A DNA stretch of 64,000 nucleotides, taken from assembly GCA_018262095.1 (NCBI GenBank), contig JAGTRW010000007.1, positions 1-64,000 of the forward strand, written 5' to 3'. Shown here in pieces: positions 38,821-48,045 of the stretch (within the stretch, counting starts at the first letter, position 1; each line of letters opens with the position of its first letter). The notes under the pieces were generated by a model. That model searched no databases. It saw only the letters and a list, made by a program, of their open reading frames with translations, and was not told the DNA's origin. Source of the DNA: Pseudomonadota bacterium (GTDB lineage: Bacteria; Pseudomonadota; Gammaproteobacteria; Burkholderiales; Rhodocyclaceae). The position numbers were made by a program, and so were the translations under genes.

Positions 38821-40677
38821 TCAAAAGGCAAAGCACGAGCAGCCCAGCGCGCCCCAGAACCCGATCAGATCGGCGGCCGGCACCGTCGACTGCCGGGCGT
38901 GGTCGTGCGCGTGCTGATGGACGCCGCACGGACCGCTGCACTGGTGGGGCAGCGCGGCGCGTTGCAGCGGTGCCGCGGCGGGCCCCCGGTAGTGACCGGG
39001 CACCCAGCCTACCGGGGACCAGTCGGGCAGCACGGGAAGCGGTTGCGGAGCGATGTCGCCGAAGTCGCCGCTGCCGTACACAATCTTGCCATCGACGACG
39101 GTCAGGACCGACTCGATCGACTTGATATCGTCTTCCGGCACGCTGAAGTAATCGGCCGACAGCACGGCCAGATCGGCGAGTTGCCCGACCTTGATCTGCC
39201 CCTTTTTGCCCTGTTCGTTGGAGAACCAGGCGCTGCCGCGGGTCCACAGCTCGAGCGCGGTTTCGCGCGACAACTGGCTGTCCGCATCGGCGAGCCGCAG
39301 GCCGCCGACCGTGCGCCCAGAGGTCAGCCAGTAGAGCGCCGTCCAGGGGTTGTAGCTGGCGACGCGGGTGGCATCGGTGCCGCCGCCGACCGCAACGCCC
39401 GCCGCCAGCATGCGTTGGACCGGCGGCGTGTGCTTGGCCGCGTCGATGCCGTAGCGTTCGACGAAATACTCGCCCTGAAAGGCCATGCGATGCTGGATGG
39501 CGATGCCGCCGCCGAGCGCCTTGACGCGGTCGATGTTGCGCAGCGAAATGGTCTCGGCGTGGTCGAACAACCAATGCATGCCGTCGAAAGGGATCTCGCG
39601 ATTGACCTTCTCGAACACATCGAGCATGCGGCTGATCGATTCGTCGTAGGTCGCGTGCAGGCGGAACGGCCAGCGGTTGATGACCAGGTGGCGCACCACC
39701 TGCTCGAGCTCGTCCTCCATGCCGGCGGCGAGCTCGGGACGCGGCTCGAGAAAATCCTCGAAATCGGCGGCCGAGAAGACCAGCATTTCGCCAGCGCCGT
39801 TGTGGCGCAGGAAATCATCACCCTGCCCCGGCTTGACCATCCCGGTCCATTGCGCGAAGTCCTCGAGCTCCAGCCCTTTGCGCTGGGTAAACAGGTTGTA
39901 GGCGATGCGAATGGTGAGCTGCCTGTCGCGCGCCAGCTGTTCGATGATGGCGTAGTCCTCTGGATAGTTCTGGAATCCGCCGCCGGCGTCGATGGCGCTG
40001 GTCACCCCCAGGCGGTTGAGTTCGCGCATGAACTGGCGCGTCGAATTGACCTGATATTCCAGTGGCAATTTGGGCCCCCGGGCCAGCGTGGCATAGAGGA
40101 TCATGGCGTTGGGCCGCGCGATCAGCAGGCCGGTCGGATTGCCGGCGGCGTCGCGCTGAATCTCGCCGCCCGGCGGATTGGGCGTGTCCCGGGTGTAGCC
40201 GACGGCGCGCAGCGCGGCGCGATTGAGCAGCGCGCGATCGTAGAGGTGCAGGATGAATACCGGCGTATCGGGCGCGGCGGCGTTGATCTCGTCGAGCGTC
40301 GGCAGACGGCGCTCGGCGAACTGGAATTCGGTCCACCCGCCGACGACGCGCACCCATTGCGGACTGGGGGTGCGCTCGGCCTGTTGCCTGAGCATGCGCA
40401 GCGCGTCAGCCAGCGAGGGAACGCCCTCCCAGCGCAGCTCGAGGTTGTAGTTCAAGCCACCACGGATCAGATGCAGATGCGAGTCGTTGAGGCCCGGAAC
40501 GACGGTACGTCCCTTGAGGTCCACCACCTGCGTGGTCTCGCCTCGATGCCTCATCACCTCGGAGTACTCGCCGACGGCCACGAATTTCCCGTCGGCGATC
40601 GCCACCGCGCTGGCCTTCGGCTGGCTGGGGTCTACCGTATGGCAACGGCCGTTGAAAAAGATCAGGTTTGCGGACAT
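38821..40677 (-). CDS. YtcJ-like amidohydrolase with Cys/His tail
   Basis: A 618-residue metal-dependent hydrolase of the amidohydrolase-3 group. Metal-site elements: VVPGLNDSHLHLIRGG, FRLHATYDES, LFDHAETIS and VGGGTDATRV. The last 50 residues form an unusual tail with CSGPCGVHQHAHDHA and a final FWGALGCSCFAF, a likely metal-binding or redox extension. ATG 40677 follows GGAGCG. The substrate is unknown. Neighbours are the XapX pair and a cysteine hydrolase, an association I recall from other electrophile-response clusters. Confidence 0.88.
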   Translation of the reverse strand: MSANLIFFNGRCHTVDPSQPKASAVAIADGKFVAVGEYSEVMRHRGETTQVVDLKGRTVVPGLNDSHLHLIRGGLNYNLELRWEGVPSLADALRMLRQQAERTPSPQWVRVVGGWTEFQFAERRLPTLDEINAAAPDTPVFILHLYDRALLNRAALRAVGYTRDTPNPPGGEIQRDAAGNPTGLLIARPNAMILYATLARGPKLPLEYQVNSTRQFMRELNRLGVTSAIDAGGGFQNYPEDYAIIEQLARDRQLTIRIAYNLFTQRKGLELEDFAQWTGMVKPGQGDDFLRHNGAGEMLVFSAADFEDFLEPRPELAAGMEDELEQVVRHLVINRWPFRLHATYDESISRMLDVFEKVNREIPFDGMHWLFDHAETISLRNIDRVKALGGGIAIQHRMAFQGEYFVERYGIDAAKHTPPVQRMLAAGVAVGGGTDATRVASYNPWTALYWLTSGRTVGGLRLADADSQLSRETALELWTRGSAWFSNEQGKKGQIKVGQLADLAVLSADYFSVPEDDIKSIESVLTVVDGKIVYGSGDFGDIAPQPLPVLPDWSPVGWVPGHYRGPAAAPLQRAALPHQCSGPCGVHQHAHDHARQSTVPAADLIGFWGALGCSCFAF

Positions 40678-40827
40678 GGTGCTCGCTCCAGTTTGGGTGG
40701 TGACTTGGTGATGCGCTTGGCGACGGCTGCCGGCGCAAGTGCCAAGGATTTGCCAAGGTGAGTGCGCCGATCTGGCCGGCGCACTCACCGCGTCCCCCGA
40801 GCGCCGGGGGAATACGACGGTCAGCGG

Positions 40828-41514
40828 TCAGCGTGCCGGTACCGGCGGGATCGACGGGTGTACGCCGGCGGTGCGCTGCGGCGCCTTGTGCACCATGGTG
40901 TAGGCATAGTCGACGCCCATCCCGTAGGCGCCGGAGTGTTCCTTCACCAGCTTCATCACGCTGTCGTACGTCTCGCGACGCGCCCAGTCGCGCTGCCACT
41001 CGAGCAGGACCTGCTGCCAGGTCATCGGCACCACGCCGGCCTGTACCATGCGCTGCATGGCGTAGTCGTGCGCTTCCTTGGACGTCCCGCCGGAAGCGTC
41101 GGCGACCATGTAGATCTCGTAACCGCCTTCGAGCATCGCGCTCAGGGCAAAGGTGGTATTGCACACTTCGGTCCACAGCCCGGCGACGACGACCTTGTTG
41201 CGGCCATTGGCCTTGAGCGCATCGCGCACCTTCTGGTCGTCCCACGAGTTCATCGAGGTTCGCTCGAGCGTCGGCTGGTCGGGGAAGACGTCGAGCAGCT
41301 CGGGATAGCTGTAGCCCGAGAAGGACTCGGACTCGACCGTCGTGATGATGGTCGGAATGGCGAACACCTTGGCCGCCTTGGCCAGGCCGAGCACATTGTT
41401 CTTCATTGCCTGGCGATCCATCGACTGGACGCCGAAGGCCATCTGCGGCTGATGATCGATAAAGATGAGCTGACAGTTCTGCGGCGTCAGGACTTCGAGT
41501 TTGCTATTGCTCAT
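40828..41514 (-). CDS. Isochorismatase-like cysteine hydrolase (YcaC type)
   Basis: A 228-residue cysteine hydrolase. Asp of the triad is in LIFIDHQPQMAFG and the nucleophile in VVAGLWTEVCNTTFAL. The length and SMNSWDD segment match YcaC. ATG 41514 is used; upstream in-frame codons have no homology. It shares 9-residue blocks with the homologue at 47380, which lacks the Cys. Confidence 0.92.
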   Translation of the reverse strand: MSNSKLEVLTPQNCQLIFIDHQPQMAFGVQSMDRQAMKNNVLGLAKAAKVFAIPTIITTVESESFSGYSYPELLDVFPDQPTLERTSMNSWDDQKVRDALKANGRNKVVVAGLWTEVCNTTFALSAMLEGGYEIYMVADASGGTSKEAHDYAMQRMVQAGVVPMTWQQVLLEWQRDWARRETYDSVMKLVKEHSGAYGMGVDYAYTMVHKAPQRTAGVHPSIPPVPAR

Positions 41515-41658
41515 GGCGTTCTCCTGGTTGGGGTTGGCTACGGTTGCACGGGGTTTCACCGCTGCCGGCTTGGCGATGACCGGCATGGTTTTATCGCTTC
41601 ACTCTGCTTTTGAGGGTTGGATGGGGCGGCAGTTCTGCCGGGATCGACGACGTCGCGG

Positions 41659-42642
41659 TCAGGCCTTGACGAAGTCGAGCAGCGCCTTGTTGACGATGTC
41701 CTTGTGCGTGGTGCATAAACCATGCGGCGCGCCGGCGACGACCTGCAGCGTGGCCAGGGGAGCCAGTGCCGCGGCCGCCTTGCCGGTCGTCTCCAGCGGC
41801 ACGATCTGATCGTCGTCACCGTGCAGCACGAGGGTCGGGATGGTCATCTTCTTGAGGTCCTCACGCTGATCGGTTTGCGAGAAGGCCTTGACGCACTCGT
41901 ACTGCGCCAGAATGCTGCCGGCCATGCCCTGCAGCCAGAAGCTCTCGCGCACGCCTGCGGAGATCTTCACTCCCGGCCGGTTATAGCCATAGAAGGGCAG
42001 CGTGAGATCCTTGTAGAACTGCGAGCGGTCATTCAGAACACCGGAGCGGATGCCATCGAACACTTCCAGAGGCACGCCATTCGGGTTCCAGTCGGTCTTC
42101 GCCATGATCGGCGTGATGGCGCCGATCAGCACCGCCTTGGCGACGCGCTGCACGCCGTGGCGAGCGATGTAACGCGCGACCTCGCCGCCACCGGTGGAGT
42201 GCCCGACGTGCACGGCGCCCTTCAGATCAAGCGCCCGCGTCAGATCGGCGAGATCGTCGGCGTACTGGTCCAGGGTGTTGCCGACGCCAGGCTGTGAAGA
42301 GCGACCGTGGCCGCGGCGGTCATGGGCGATGACGCGGTAACCGTGTTGCGCCAGGAAGAGCATCTGGTCTTCGAAGGCATCCGCAGTGAGCGGCCAGCCG
42401 TGGCTGAAAACGACGGGCTGGGCGTTGCGCGGGCCCCAGTCCTTGAAGTAGATCTGCGTGCCGTCCTTGGTCGTGAGGGTATTCATAAGGGGTTTACCTT
42501 TGCGAGAGTCGAGGGAGGAAGTCGCTGCCAAAGCGGGACCCGTCGACATCGCGAGACCTGCCGATGCAGCGAGGCCGACGCCCTGCAGCAGGACGCGACG
42601 ACGGGGTGCGGGGGTTTCTGACGGTGGATTTTCTTGCGGCAT
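41659..42642 (-). CDS. Tat-exported alpha/beta hydrolase (non-haem chloroperoxidase type)
   Basis: A 327-residue protein. A Tat signal ([18 protein letters not shown], cleavage near ALA, residue 39) precedes an alpha/beta-hydrolase domain: oxyanion region [23 protein letters not shown], nucleophile elbow VGHSTGGGE, acid in [10 protein letters not shown] and His in GAPHGL. It resembles cofactor-free haloperoxidase/esterase enzymes. It is the first gene of the minus-strand operon and divergent from the sensor kinase. Confidence 0.9.
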   Translation of the reverse strand: MPQENPPSETPAPRRRVLLQGVGLAASAGLAMSTGPALAATSSLDSRKGKPLMNTLTTKDGTQIYFKDWGPRNAQPVVFSHGWPLTADAFEDQMLFLAQHGYRVIAHDRRGHGRSSQPGVGNTLDQYADDLADLTRALDLKGAVHVGHSTGGGEVARYIARHGVQRVAKAVLIGAITPIMAKTDWNPNGVPLEVFDGIRSGVLNDRSQFYKDLTLPFYGYNRPGVKISAGVRESFWLQGMAGSILAQYECVKAFSQTDQREDLKKMTIPTLVLHGDDDQIVPLETTGKAAAALAPLATLQVVAGAPHGLCTTHKDIVNKALLDFVKA

Positions 42643-42950
42643 GGGGCGTCCTTTCTAGATGTTGAATGCGCGATGATCACTAAGCCAGGGGAGCCCGGTC
42701 GTCCGGGTGACCGGGCCAAGCGTGATGCGCAGGAGCCATTCTGGTTTGCTCAGCGATCGCTCGACAGCCCTGTTTGGTCAGGGTGCGACTCTCCCAAATG
42801 GGAGAGTGCCGAACGCCGAGACATCTACGATTCGCACTTCCGAACGCACCGGCTCCCCGGCTTGTCCAAGCAGTCAGTCGTTGTGTTGCCCGTGCGGCGT
42901 ATCGTCCACGCGTGGCGTCGCCCGGCCCATTTGTGCACAAGGAGTTGCCG
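42643..42950. promoter_or_regulatory. Divergent control region with palindromes
   Basis: This 308-base gap separates the stress operon from the histidine-kinase gene. It contains a 20-bp near-perfect palindrome ACTCTCCCA AA TGGGAGAGT (42788-42807), a CCCGGT / ACCGGG hairpin near 42697-42718 and AGCGATCGCT at about 42746-42755. The first is a good candidate operator for the NarL-type regulators encoded downstream. Confidence 0.5.
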
Positions 42951-45900
42951 TTGATAGACTCAGAGCAGAACCCTGCGCGCGCGGCAACGCATCGCCACGC
43001 GGCCGCCGATGTATTCGCGCACCTGCCCGACGCCACGTTCATCGTCGACCGCGAGGCGCGGATCGTTGACGCGAATCCTGCGGCGAGCGCCCTGCTCGGC
43101 TACACGAAAGACGAGCTCGTCGAGATGTACCCGTGGGATTTCGTGACCAGTGCATCGCGCGAGGAAATCCTCGACCTGACGCACCACCTGCCGCCCCATG
43201 AGGTGTCCACCGTCCAGCGCACCTACCACCGGCGCGATGGCGCCGAACTGACGATAGCGCTGCGCCTGAACCGTGCCCCGCTGTGCGGACGCGACCTGAT
43301 CATCGTCTCGTGCCGCGATATCACCGAGCAGAAGCGCCTTGAAGCGCGCCTGCGGCGCAGCGAAGCCAGGCTGGCCGAGGGGCAACGTCTGACCAAGACC
43401 GGAATCTGGGAGCTCGATTTCAAAACCGGCGAGACTGATTGGTCGGTCGAGACCTGCCGCATTTTCGGCTTCCCGCCCGCGCCGCCCTCGCCGCATTACA
43501 GCGCCTTCCGCGAACGCGTGTTGCCGGACGATCGCGAGGCCGTCGATCGCGGTTTGCGCGAGAGCTTCGAGAGCGGCGAGCCGCGGCCGCTCAAATACGT
43601 TTTCGTGATGCCCGATGGCACGCGCAAACACATCGAGACCATTGCGCAGCCGGTGGTCGACGGCGAGGGCCGCAGCGTCAAATTGATGGGAACGGTGATG
43701 GATGTCACCGACCGTGTGCTGGCGGCGGAAGCCTTGCACAGCAGTGAATACTCGATGCGCCGCGTGCTTGACACCATTCCGGGCCTGGTCTGGAGCGCCA
43801 GCGCCAATGGCGAAGTCGAGTATCACAACCAGCGCTGGACCGAATACACCGGTCTCACCGTCGCCCAGGCCAACGGTCAGGGCTGGCAGCAGGCGGTCGC
43901 GCCGGGCGATCTGCCGGCGCTCGTGCGACGCTGGCGGGAGCTGCTGGCGTCCGGCGTGGCGGGTGAAGCCGAGGCGCGCCTGCGGCGCCACGACGGCAGC
44001 TACCGCTGGTACCTCTTTCGCGGCGTACCGCTGCGCGACGATGACGGCAACGTGGTCAAGTGGTTCGGCATGAACACCGACATCGAAGAGCGCAAATCGG
44101 CGGAGTTCCTGCTCTCCGGCGAAAAACGTGTGCTCGAGATGATCGCGCGCGGCAGACCCTTGTCCGAAGTGTTCGGGACGCTCTGCGCGATCGTCGAAAG
44201 CCTGTCGGGCGACTGCCGGTGCGCGGTGACGCTGCTCGATCCCGGCGGCACGCCGCAGCCCAGCCGCGTCGATCGCGTTGGCGACTGCGCCCGGCCCGGG
44301 TCGGTCCCGCTTCCGCCAAATGAACTGCTGGTCCAGGCGAGCACCCGGAACGATCTCCTCTGCATCGAGAACATCGCCGCCGATGAGCGCTGGGCGGGCG
44401 ACGCATGGATCTCCGGCGGCTTGAACGCCTGCTGGATTTTTCCCATCCGTTCTTCGCGCGACGAGTCGATTGGCGCCTTCGTCGTCTACTCGCCGACGAC
44501 CGGCGAACCGACGCCGCAGCACGGCAAGATGATCGAACAGATCGCGCGTCTGGCGGCCGTCGTGATCGAGCGCGAGCAGGCCGAAGCGCAACTCAAACGC
44601 AGCGAGGCGACGCTCTCTACGGCGCAGTTCCTGAGCGCCACGGGCAGTTTCAACTGGTTGCCGGGACGCAGCGAAATGAGCTGGTCGCCGGAAATGTATC
44701 GCATCTGCGGCATCTCGCCGACGCTCAGACCCGATCTCGATCTGCTGCGCCGGCTGATCGACCCGGACGACCTGACCCGCTTGCGCGGGAGCGTCGATCA
44801 CACGCGGCAAAGCATCCGCATCGAGTGTCGGCTGCGCCGGCCGGACGGCGCTGTCCGCCATCTCGAAATCGTCGCCAATGCCTTGCGCGACGCCGAAGGG
44901 CTGGCGCTCGAGTGGACCGGAGCGGTGATGGACGTCACTGAACAGCGCCACTCACAGGAAGCGATGCGCAGCGCCAAAGCGCGTTTCGAAGGCATTCTCG
45001 CCATCGCTGACGACGCCATCATCGCAACCGACAAACAGCGGCGCATCTCGCTGTTCAACCACGGCGCCGAGAAAGTATTCGGCTACGCCGCGGCCGAGAT
45101 CATCGGCCAGTCGCTCGACCGGCTGCTGCCACCGCGCTTTCACGCCCGGCACGCGGCGCATCTGCAGGCCTTTGCGCAGTCCGCCGACGTCGCCCGCGGC
45201 ATGGCTGAGCGGCGTGAGGTCGTCGGTTTGCGCAAGGACGGCAGCGAGTTCCCGGCCGAAGCCTCGATCTCGCGCCTCGATCTTGCCGGCGAACAGGTGT
45301 TCACGGTTATCCTGCGCGACATCAGCGATCGCAAGTGTGCCGCCGAAGCCTTGCGCGCTGCGGTCCAACTGGCCCGCGGCCAGGTCGAGGCGCTGACGCG
45401 AACGGTAGACGCCCTGGCCGCGGAGTCCGCGCCCGACAGGATCGCCGAGCACGTGCTGCGCACCATCACCAGCCAACTCGGCGCACTCGGCTGCAGCCTT
45501 TGGCGGCGCGATGAAGCCAGCGGTCTGGTGGCCTTCGAGACGGCTTTCGAACACGGTCGGCTGGTGACCCCGGGCGACCCAGAGGCCGCCGTCAGCCCGG
45601 CGTTGCGCGTCGACGACGTCTGGCCATGGCCCGAGGTGTTCCGTACCGGCAAGCCCTACCTGCTGCCCGACATCCGCCAGGAACCGCCGTTTCCGTGGCG
45701 CGACCGGGTCATCGCGATGGGCGTGATCTCAATTCTCGTCGTCCCGATGTCGGTCGCCGGACAGGTGGAGGGCGTCATCGGCATCCGCTTTGGCAGCCGG
45801 CGCGCCTTCAGCCACGACGAGATGGATCTGGCACAGGCGCTGGCGAACCTCGCCATGCTGGCCATCCAGCTGACCCGCATGGCGATGCAAAGCCGCAGCG

Positions 45901-46529
45901 CGGCCGTCCTGGCAGAGCGCAATCGCCTGGCGCGCGACATTCACGACACCCTCGCCCAAGGCTTTACCGGCGTCATCGTGCAACTGGAAGCGGCCGCCGA
46001 TGCCAGTTCGAAGCAACTGGCCCGGGAAGCGAATGAACACCTTGGCCGGGCGGCCGAGGTGGCGCGCGAAAGCCTCAAGGAGGCGCGCCGTTCGGTTCTG
46101 GCGCTACGTCCGCAGGCGCTGGAAGGCAGCAATCTTTGCCAGGCCCTGGCCAGCCTGATCCATAAGATGACCGCTGGTACGCCCCTGCGGGCCGAATTTT
46201 CGGTCAGCGGAACCGTGCCGGTCCTGCCCGCGCAATGGGAGGAAAATCTGCTGCGCATCGGTCAGGAGGTCCTGACCAATACGCAGCGCCATGCCCGGGC
46301 GGGTCACTTTGTCGCGCAGCTCGTCTTCAATGCGCAGGGCCTTGAACTAAATCTGAGCGACGACGGTCAAGGTTTCGACCCGCAGCGCCGGCACGATGGC
46401 TTCGGCCTGCGCGGTATCCGCGAACGCGTCGAGGGCATGGGCGGAGAAATCCACATCGATAGCCGGGCGGGCGCCGGCAGTTCGATTCGTATCAGCTTGC
46501 CGCACACCGCACAAGGCGCTGAAAAATGA
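42951..46529 (+). CDS. Multi-PAS/GAF sensor histidine kinase (HisKA_3, NarX type)
   Basis: A 1192-residue soluble kinase. In order: PAS (FAHLPDATFIVDREARIVDAN), PAS, PAS (IPGLVWSASANGEVEYHNQRW), GAF, PAS, PAS (DDAIIATDKQRRISLFNHGAE), GAF, HisKA_3 with ERNRLARDIHDTLAQGF (phospho-His) and HATPase_c (N-box VLTNTQRHAR, LSDDGQGFDP, FGLRGIRERVEGMGG). No membrane helix is evident, so it senses inside the cell. The TTG at 42951 is preferred: it is 6 bases behind AAGGAG. Its partner should be the NarL-type regulator 10 bases downstream. Confidence 0.92.
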   Translation: MIDSEQNPARAATHRHAAADVFAHLPDATFIVDREARIVDANPAASALLGYTKDELVEMYPWDFVTSASREEILDLTHHLPPHEVSTVQRTYHRRDGAELTIALRLNRAPLCGRDLIIVSCRDITEQKRLEARLRRSEARLAEGQRLTKTGIWELDFKTGETDWSVETCRIFGFPPAPPSPHYSAFRERVLPDDREAVDRGLRESFESGEPRPLKYVFVMPDGTRKHIETIAQPVVDGEGRSVKLMGTVMDVTDRVLAAEALHSSEYSMRRVLDTIPGLVWSASANGEVEYHNQRWTEYTGLTVAQANGQGWQQAVAPGDLPALVRRWRELLASGVAGEAEARLRRHDGSYRWYLFRGVPLRDDDGNVVKWFGMNTDIEERKSAEFLLSGEKRVLEMIARGRPLSEVFGTLCAIVESLSGDCRCAVTLLDPGGTPQPSRVDRVGDCARPGSVPLPPNELLVQASTRNDLLCIENIAADERWAGDAWISGGLNACWIFPIRSSRDESIGAFVVYSPTTGEPTPQHGKMIEQIARLAAVVIEREQAEAQLKRSEATLSTAQFLSATGSFNWLPGRSEMSWSPEMYRICGISPTLRPDLDLLRRLIDPDDLTRLRGSVDHTRQSIRIECRLRRPDGAVRHLEIVANALRDAEGLALEWTGAVMDVTEQRHSQEAMRSAKARFEGILAIADDAIIATDKQRRISLFNHGAEKVFGYAAAEIIGQSLDRLLPPRFHARHAAHLQAFAQSADVARGMAERREVVGLRKDGSEFPAEASISRLDLAGEQVFTVILRDISDRKCAAEALRAAVQLARGQVEALTRTVDALAAESAPDRIAEHVLRTITSQLGALGCSLWRRDEASGLVAFETAFEHGRLVTPGDPEAAVSPALRVDDVWPWPEVFRTGKPYLLPDIRQEPPFPWRDRVIAMGVISILVVPMSVAGQVEGVIGIRFGSRRAFSHDEMDLAQALANLAMLAIQLTRMAMQSRSAAVLAERNRLARDIHDTLAQGFTGVIVQLEAAADASSKQLAREANEHLGRAAEVARESLKEARRSVLALRPQALEGSNLCQALASLIHKMTAGTPLRAEFSVSGTVPVLPAQWEENLLRIGQEVLTNTQRHARAGHFVAQLVFNAQGLELNLSDDGQGFDPQRRHDGFGLRGIRERVEGMGGEIHIDSRAGAGSSIRISLPHTAQGAEK

Positions 46530-46539
46530 AAAAATCAGC

Positions 46540-47217
46540 ATGAACCCTGCCGACAGATCCGCATCACGCACCGTCGCCGCGGCGGCAGCCCGGCCCGTCG
46601 AGAAGATTCGCGTGCTGATTGCCGATGACCACGTGACGGTGCGCGAGGGCCTGGCGGCAATGATCGGACGGCAGGCAGACATGGCCGTCGTCGGCGAAGC
46701 GGCGACCGGACGCCAGGCGGTCGAGCTGTGGTTCAGCCTGCGCCCGGACATCGTGCTGCTCGATCTGCGCATGCCGGAACTCGACGGCGTTGGCGCGATC
46801 GGAGAAATCCGCCAACGCGACGCCGCGGCGCGCATCATCGTCTTGACCACCTTCGATACCGACAGCGACATCGCCAATGCCATCCGGGCGGGGGCTCGCG
46901 GCTATCTGCTCAAGGACTCGCAGCGCGAAGAGCTGCTCGACAGCATTCGCCGGGTACACGCCGGCGAAACCAGTATTTCACCGTCGTTGGTGGCCAAGCT
47001 GGCAGCCGGCATCAGCAGTGAAACGCTGACCGGACGGGAACTGGACGTCTTGATCCTGCTCGCCCACGGCAAAAGCAACAAGGAAATCGGCGCCAATTTG
47101 TACATCAGCGAAACCACCGTCAAATCGCACCTGCGCAACATCTTCGCCAAGCTCGACGTGTTGAGCCGCACGGAAGCCATCACCGTCGCCTGCCGCCGAG
47201 GCCTGGTCACGCTCTGA
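46540..47217 (+). CDS. NarL/FixJ-type response regulator
   Basis: A 225-residue regulator. Receiver: IRVLIADDHVTVREGL (acidic pair), DIVLLDLRMPELDG (phospho-Asp), VLTTFDTD (Thr) and RGYLLKDSQREEL (Lys), all key residues present. The LuxR-type HTH is LTGRELDVLILLAHGKSNKEI, with ETTVKSHLRNIFAKLDVLSR. ATG 46540 lies 10 bases after the kinase stop. It likely controls the divergent stress operon and the genes downstream. Confidence 0.93.
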   Translation: MNPADRSASRTVAAAAARPVEKIRVLIADDHVTVREGLAAMIGRQADMAVVGEAATGRQAVELWFSLRPDIVLLDLRMPELDGVGAIGEIRQRDAAARIIVLTTFDTDSDIANAIRAGARGYLLKDSQREELLDSIRRVHAGETSISPSLVAKLAAGISSETLTGRELDVLILLAHGKSNKEIGANLYISETTVKSHLRNIFAKLDVLSRTEAITVACRRGLVTL

Positions 47218-47379
47218 GCGCGGTCCCACCTGACCCGCCAGGCGCCAACGCCTCGTTCGAATGGCGTAGGCCGGCCCCCTCCTTTCGCCGCCCGAATAAT
47301 CCCATCCTCCAGTCAATGGCGGCCATTGCTTCAACGCGCCATGATGGCCGCGTCGACAAGGTCAACGGGAGGAAGGCAC

Positions 47380-48045
47380 ATGAGCATCTGTTCAACCGAC
47401 AAGGGGCTGCTGACCCCGCAAAACTGTGCCATCGTCTTCATCGATCATCAGGCGGGGATGCTCCTTGGCGTCGCCGAGACGGATCGGCGAGCCCTGCTCA
47501 ACAACGTCTTGATCCTGGCCAAGGCGGCGAGAATTTTCGCCGTGCCGGTCGTCCTGAGCGCCTCGGCGTCACCTCTGTTCAGTGGCGACATCGTCCCGCA
47601 ACTGAGCGGACTGTTCCCCGATCTGGATGTCATCAAACACTCCAGCATTAACGCCTGGGAGTGCACCGAATTCGTCACTGCGATCCGCCGGACCGGGCGG
47701 CAGAACGTGCTCATCGCGGCGCTGTGGAGCGAGGCCAGCCTGGTCTTTCCGGCGCTACAAATGATGGAAGAAGGCTACTACATCTACGTTGTGGCGAATG
47801 CCTCTGGAGGCATCAGTACCGCCTCGCAGGAGGCCGCGATTCGTCGCCTGGAGCAGGCCGGCGCCGTATCGCTCTCGGCCGTGCAGGTCCTGCTTGAGTT
47901 CCAGCGCGATTGGGCGCGCAGCGAACATCGCGACGAAGTCGTCGCGGTGCTGAGCGAACACCGCGAGGCCGGAGCTCAACGCGCCGGGAACAGCGATGTC
48001 GCCGATGGAGTGTCTCCTGCCGCCAGCGGAGCGGAGGGCGTGTGA
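47380..48045 (+). CDS. Cysteine-hydrolase homologue lacking the catalytic Cys
   Basis: A 221-residue protein of the isochorismatase/YcaC family, starting at ATG 47380 after GGGAGGAAGG. It keeps the Asp in IVFIDHQAGMLLG and the fold, but where the 40828 homologue has WTEVCNTTFAL it has WSEASLVFPAL, so the nucleophilic Cys is Ser. It lies between two response-regulator genes. It is probably a non-enzymatic sensor or partner, or a serine variant; this is inference. A 25-residue Ala/Gly-rich tail is unique to it. Confidence 0.88.
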   Translation: MSICSTDKGLLTPQNCAIVFIDHQAGMLLGVAETDRRALLNNVLILAKAARIFAVPVVLSASASPLFSGDIVPQLSGLFPDLDVIKHSSINAWECTEFVTAIRRTGRQNVLIAALWSEASLVFPALQMMEEGYYIYVVANASGGISTASQEAAIRRLEQAGAVSLSAVQVLLEFQRDWARSEHRDEVVAVLSEHREAGAQRAGNSDVADGVSPAASGAEGV

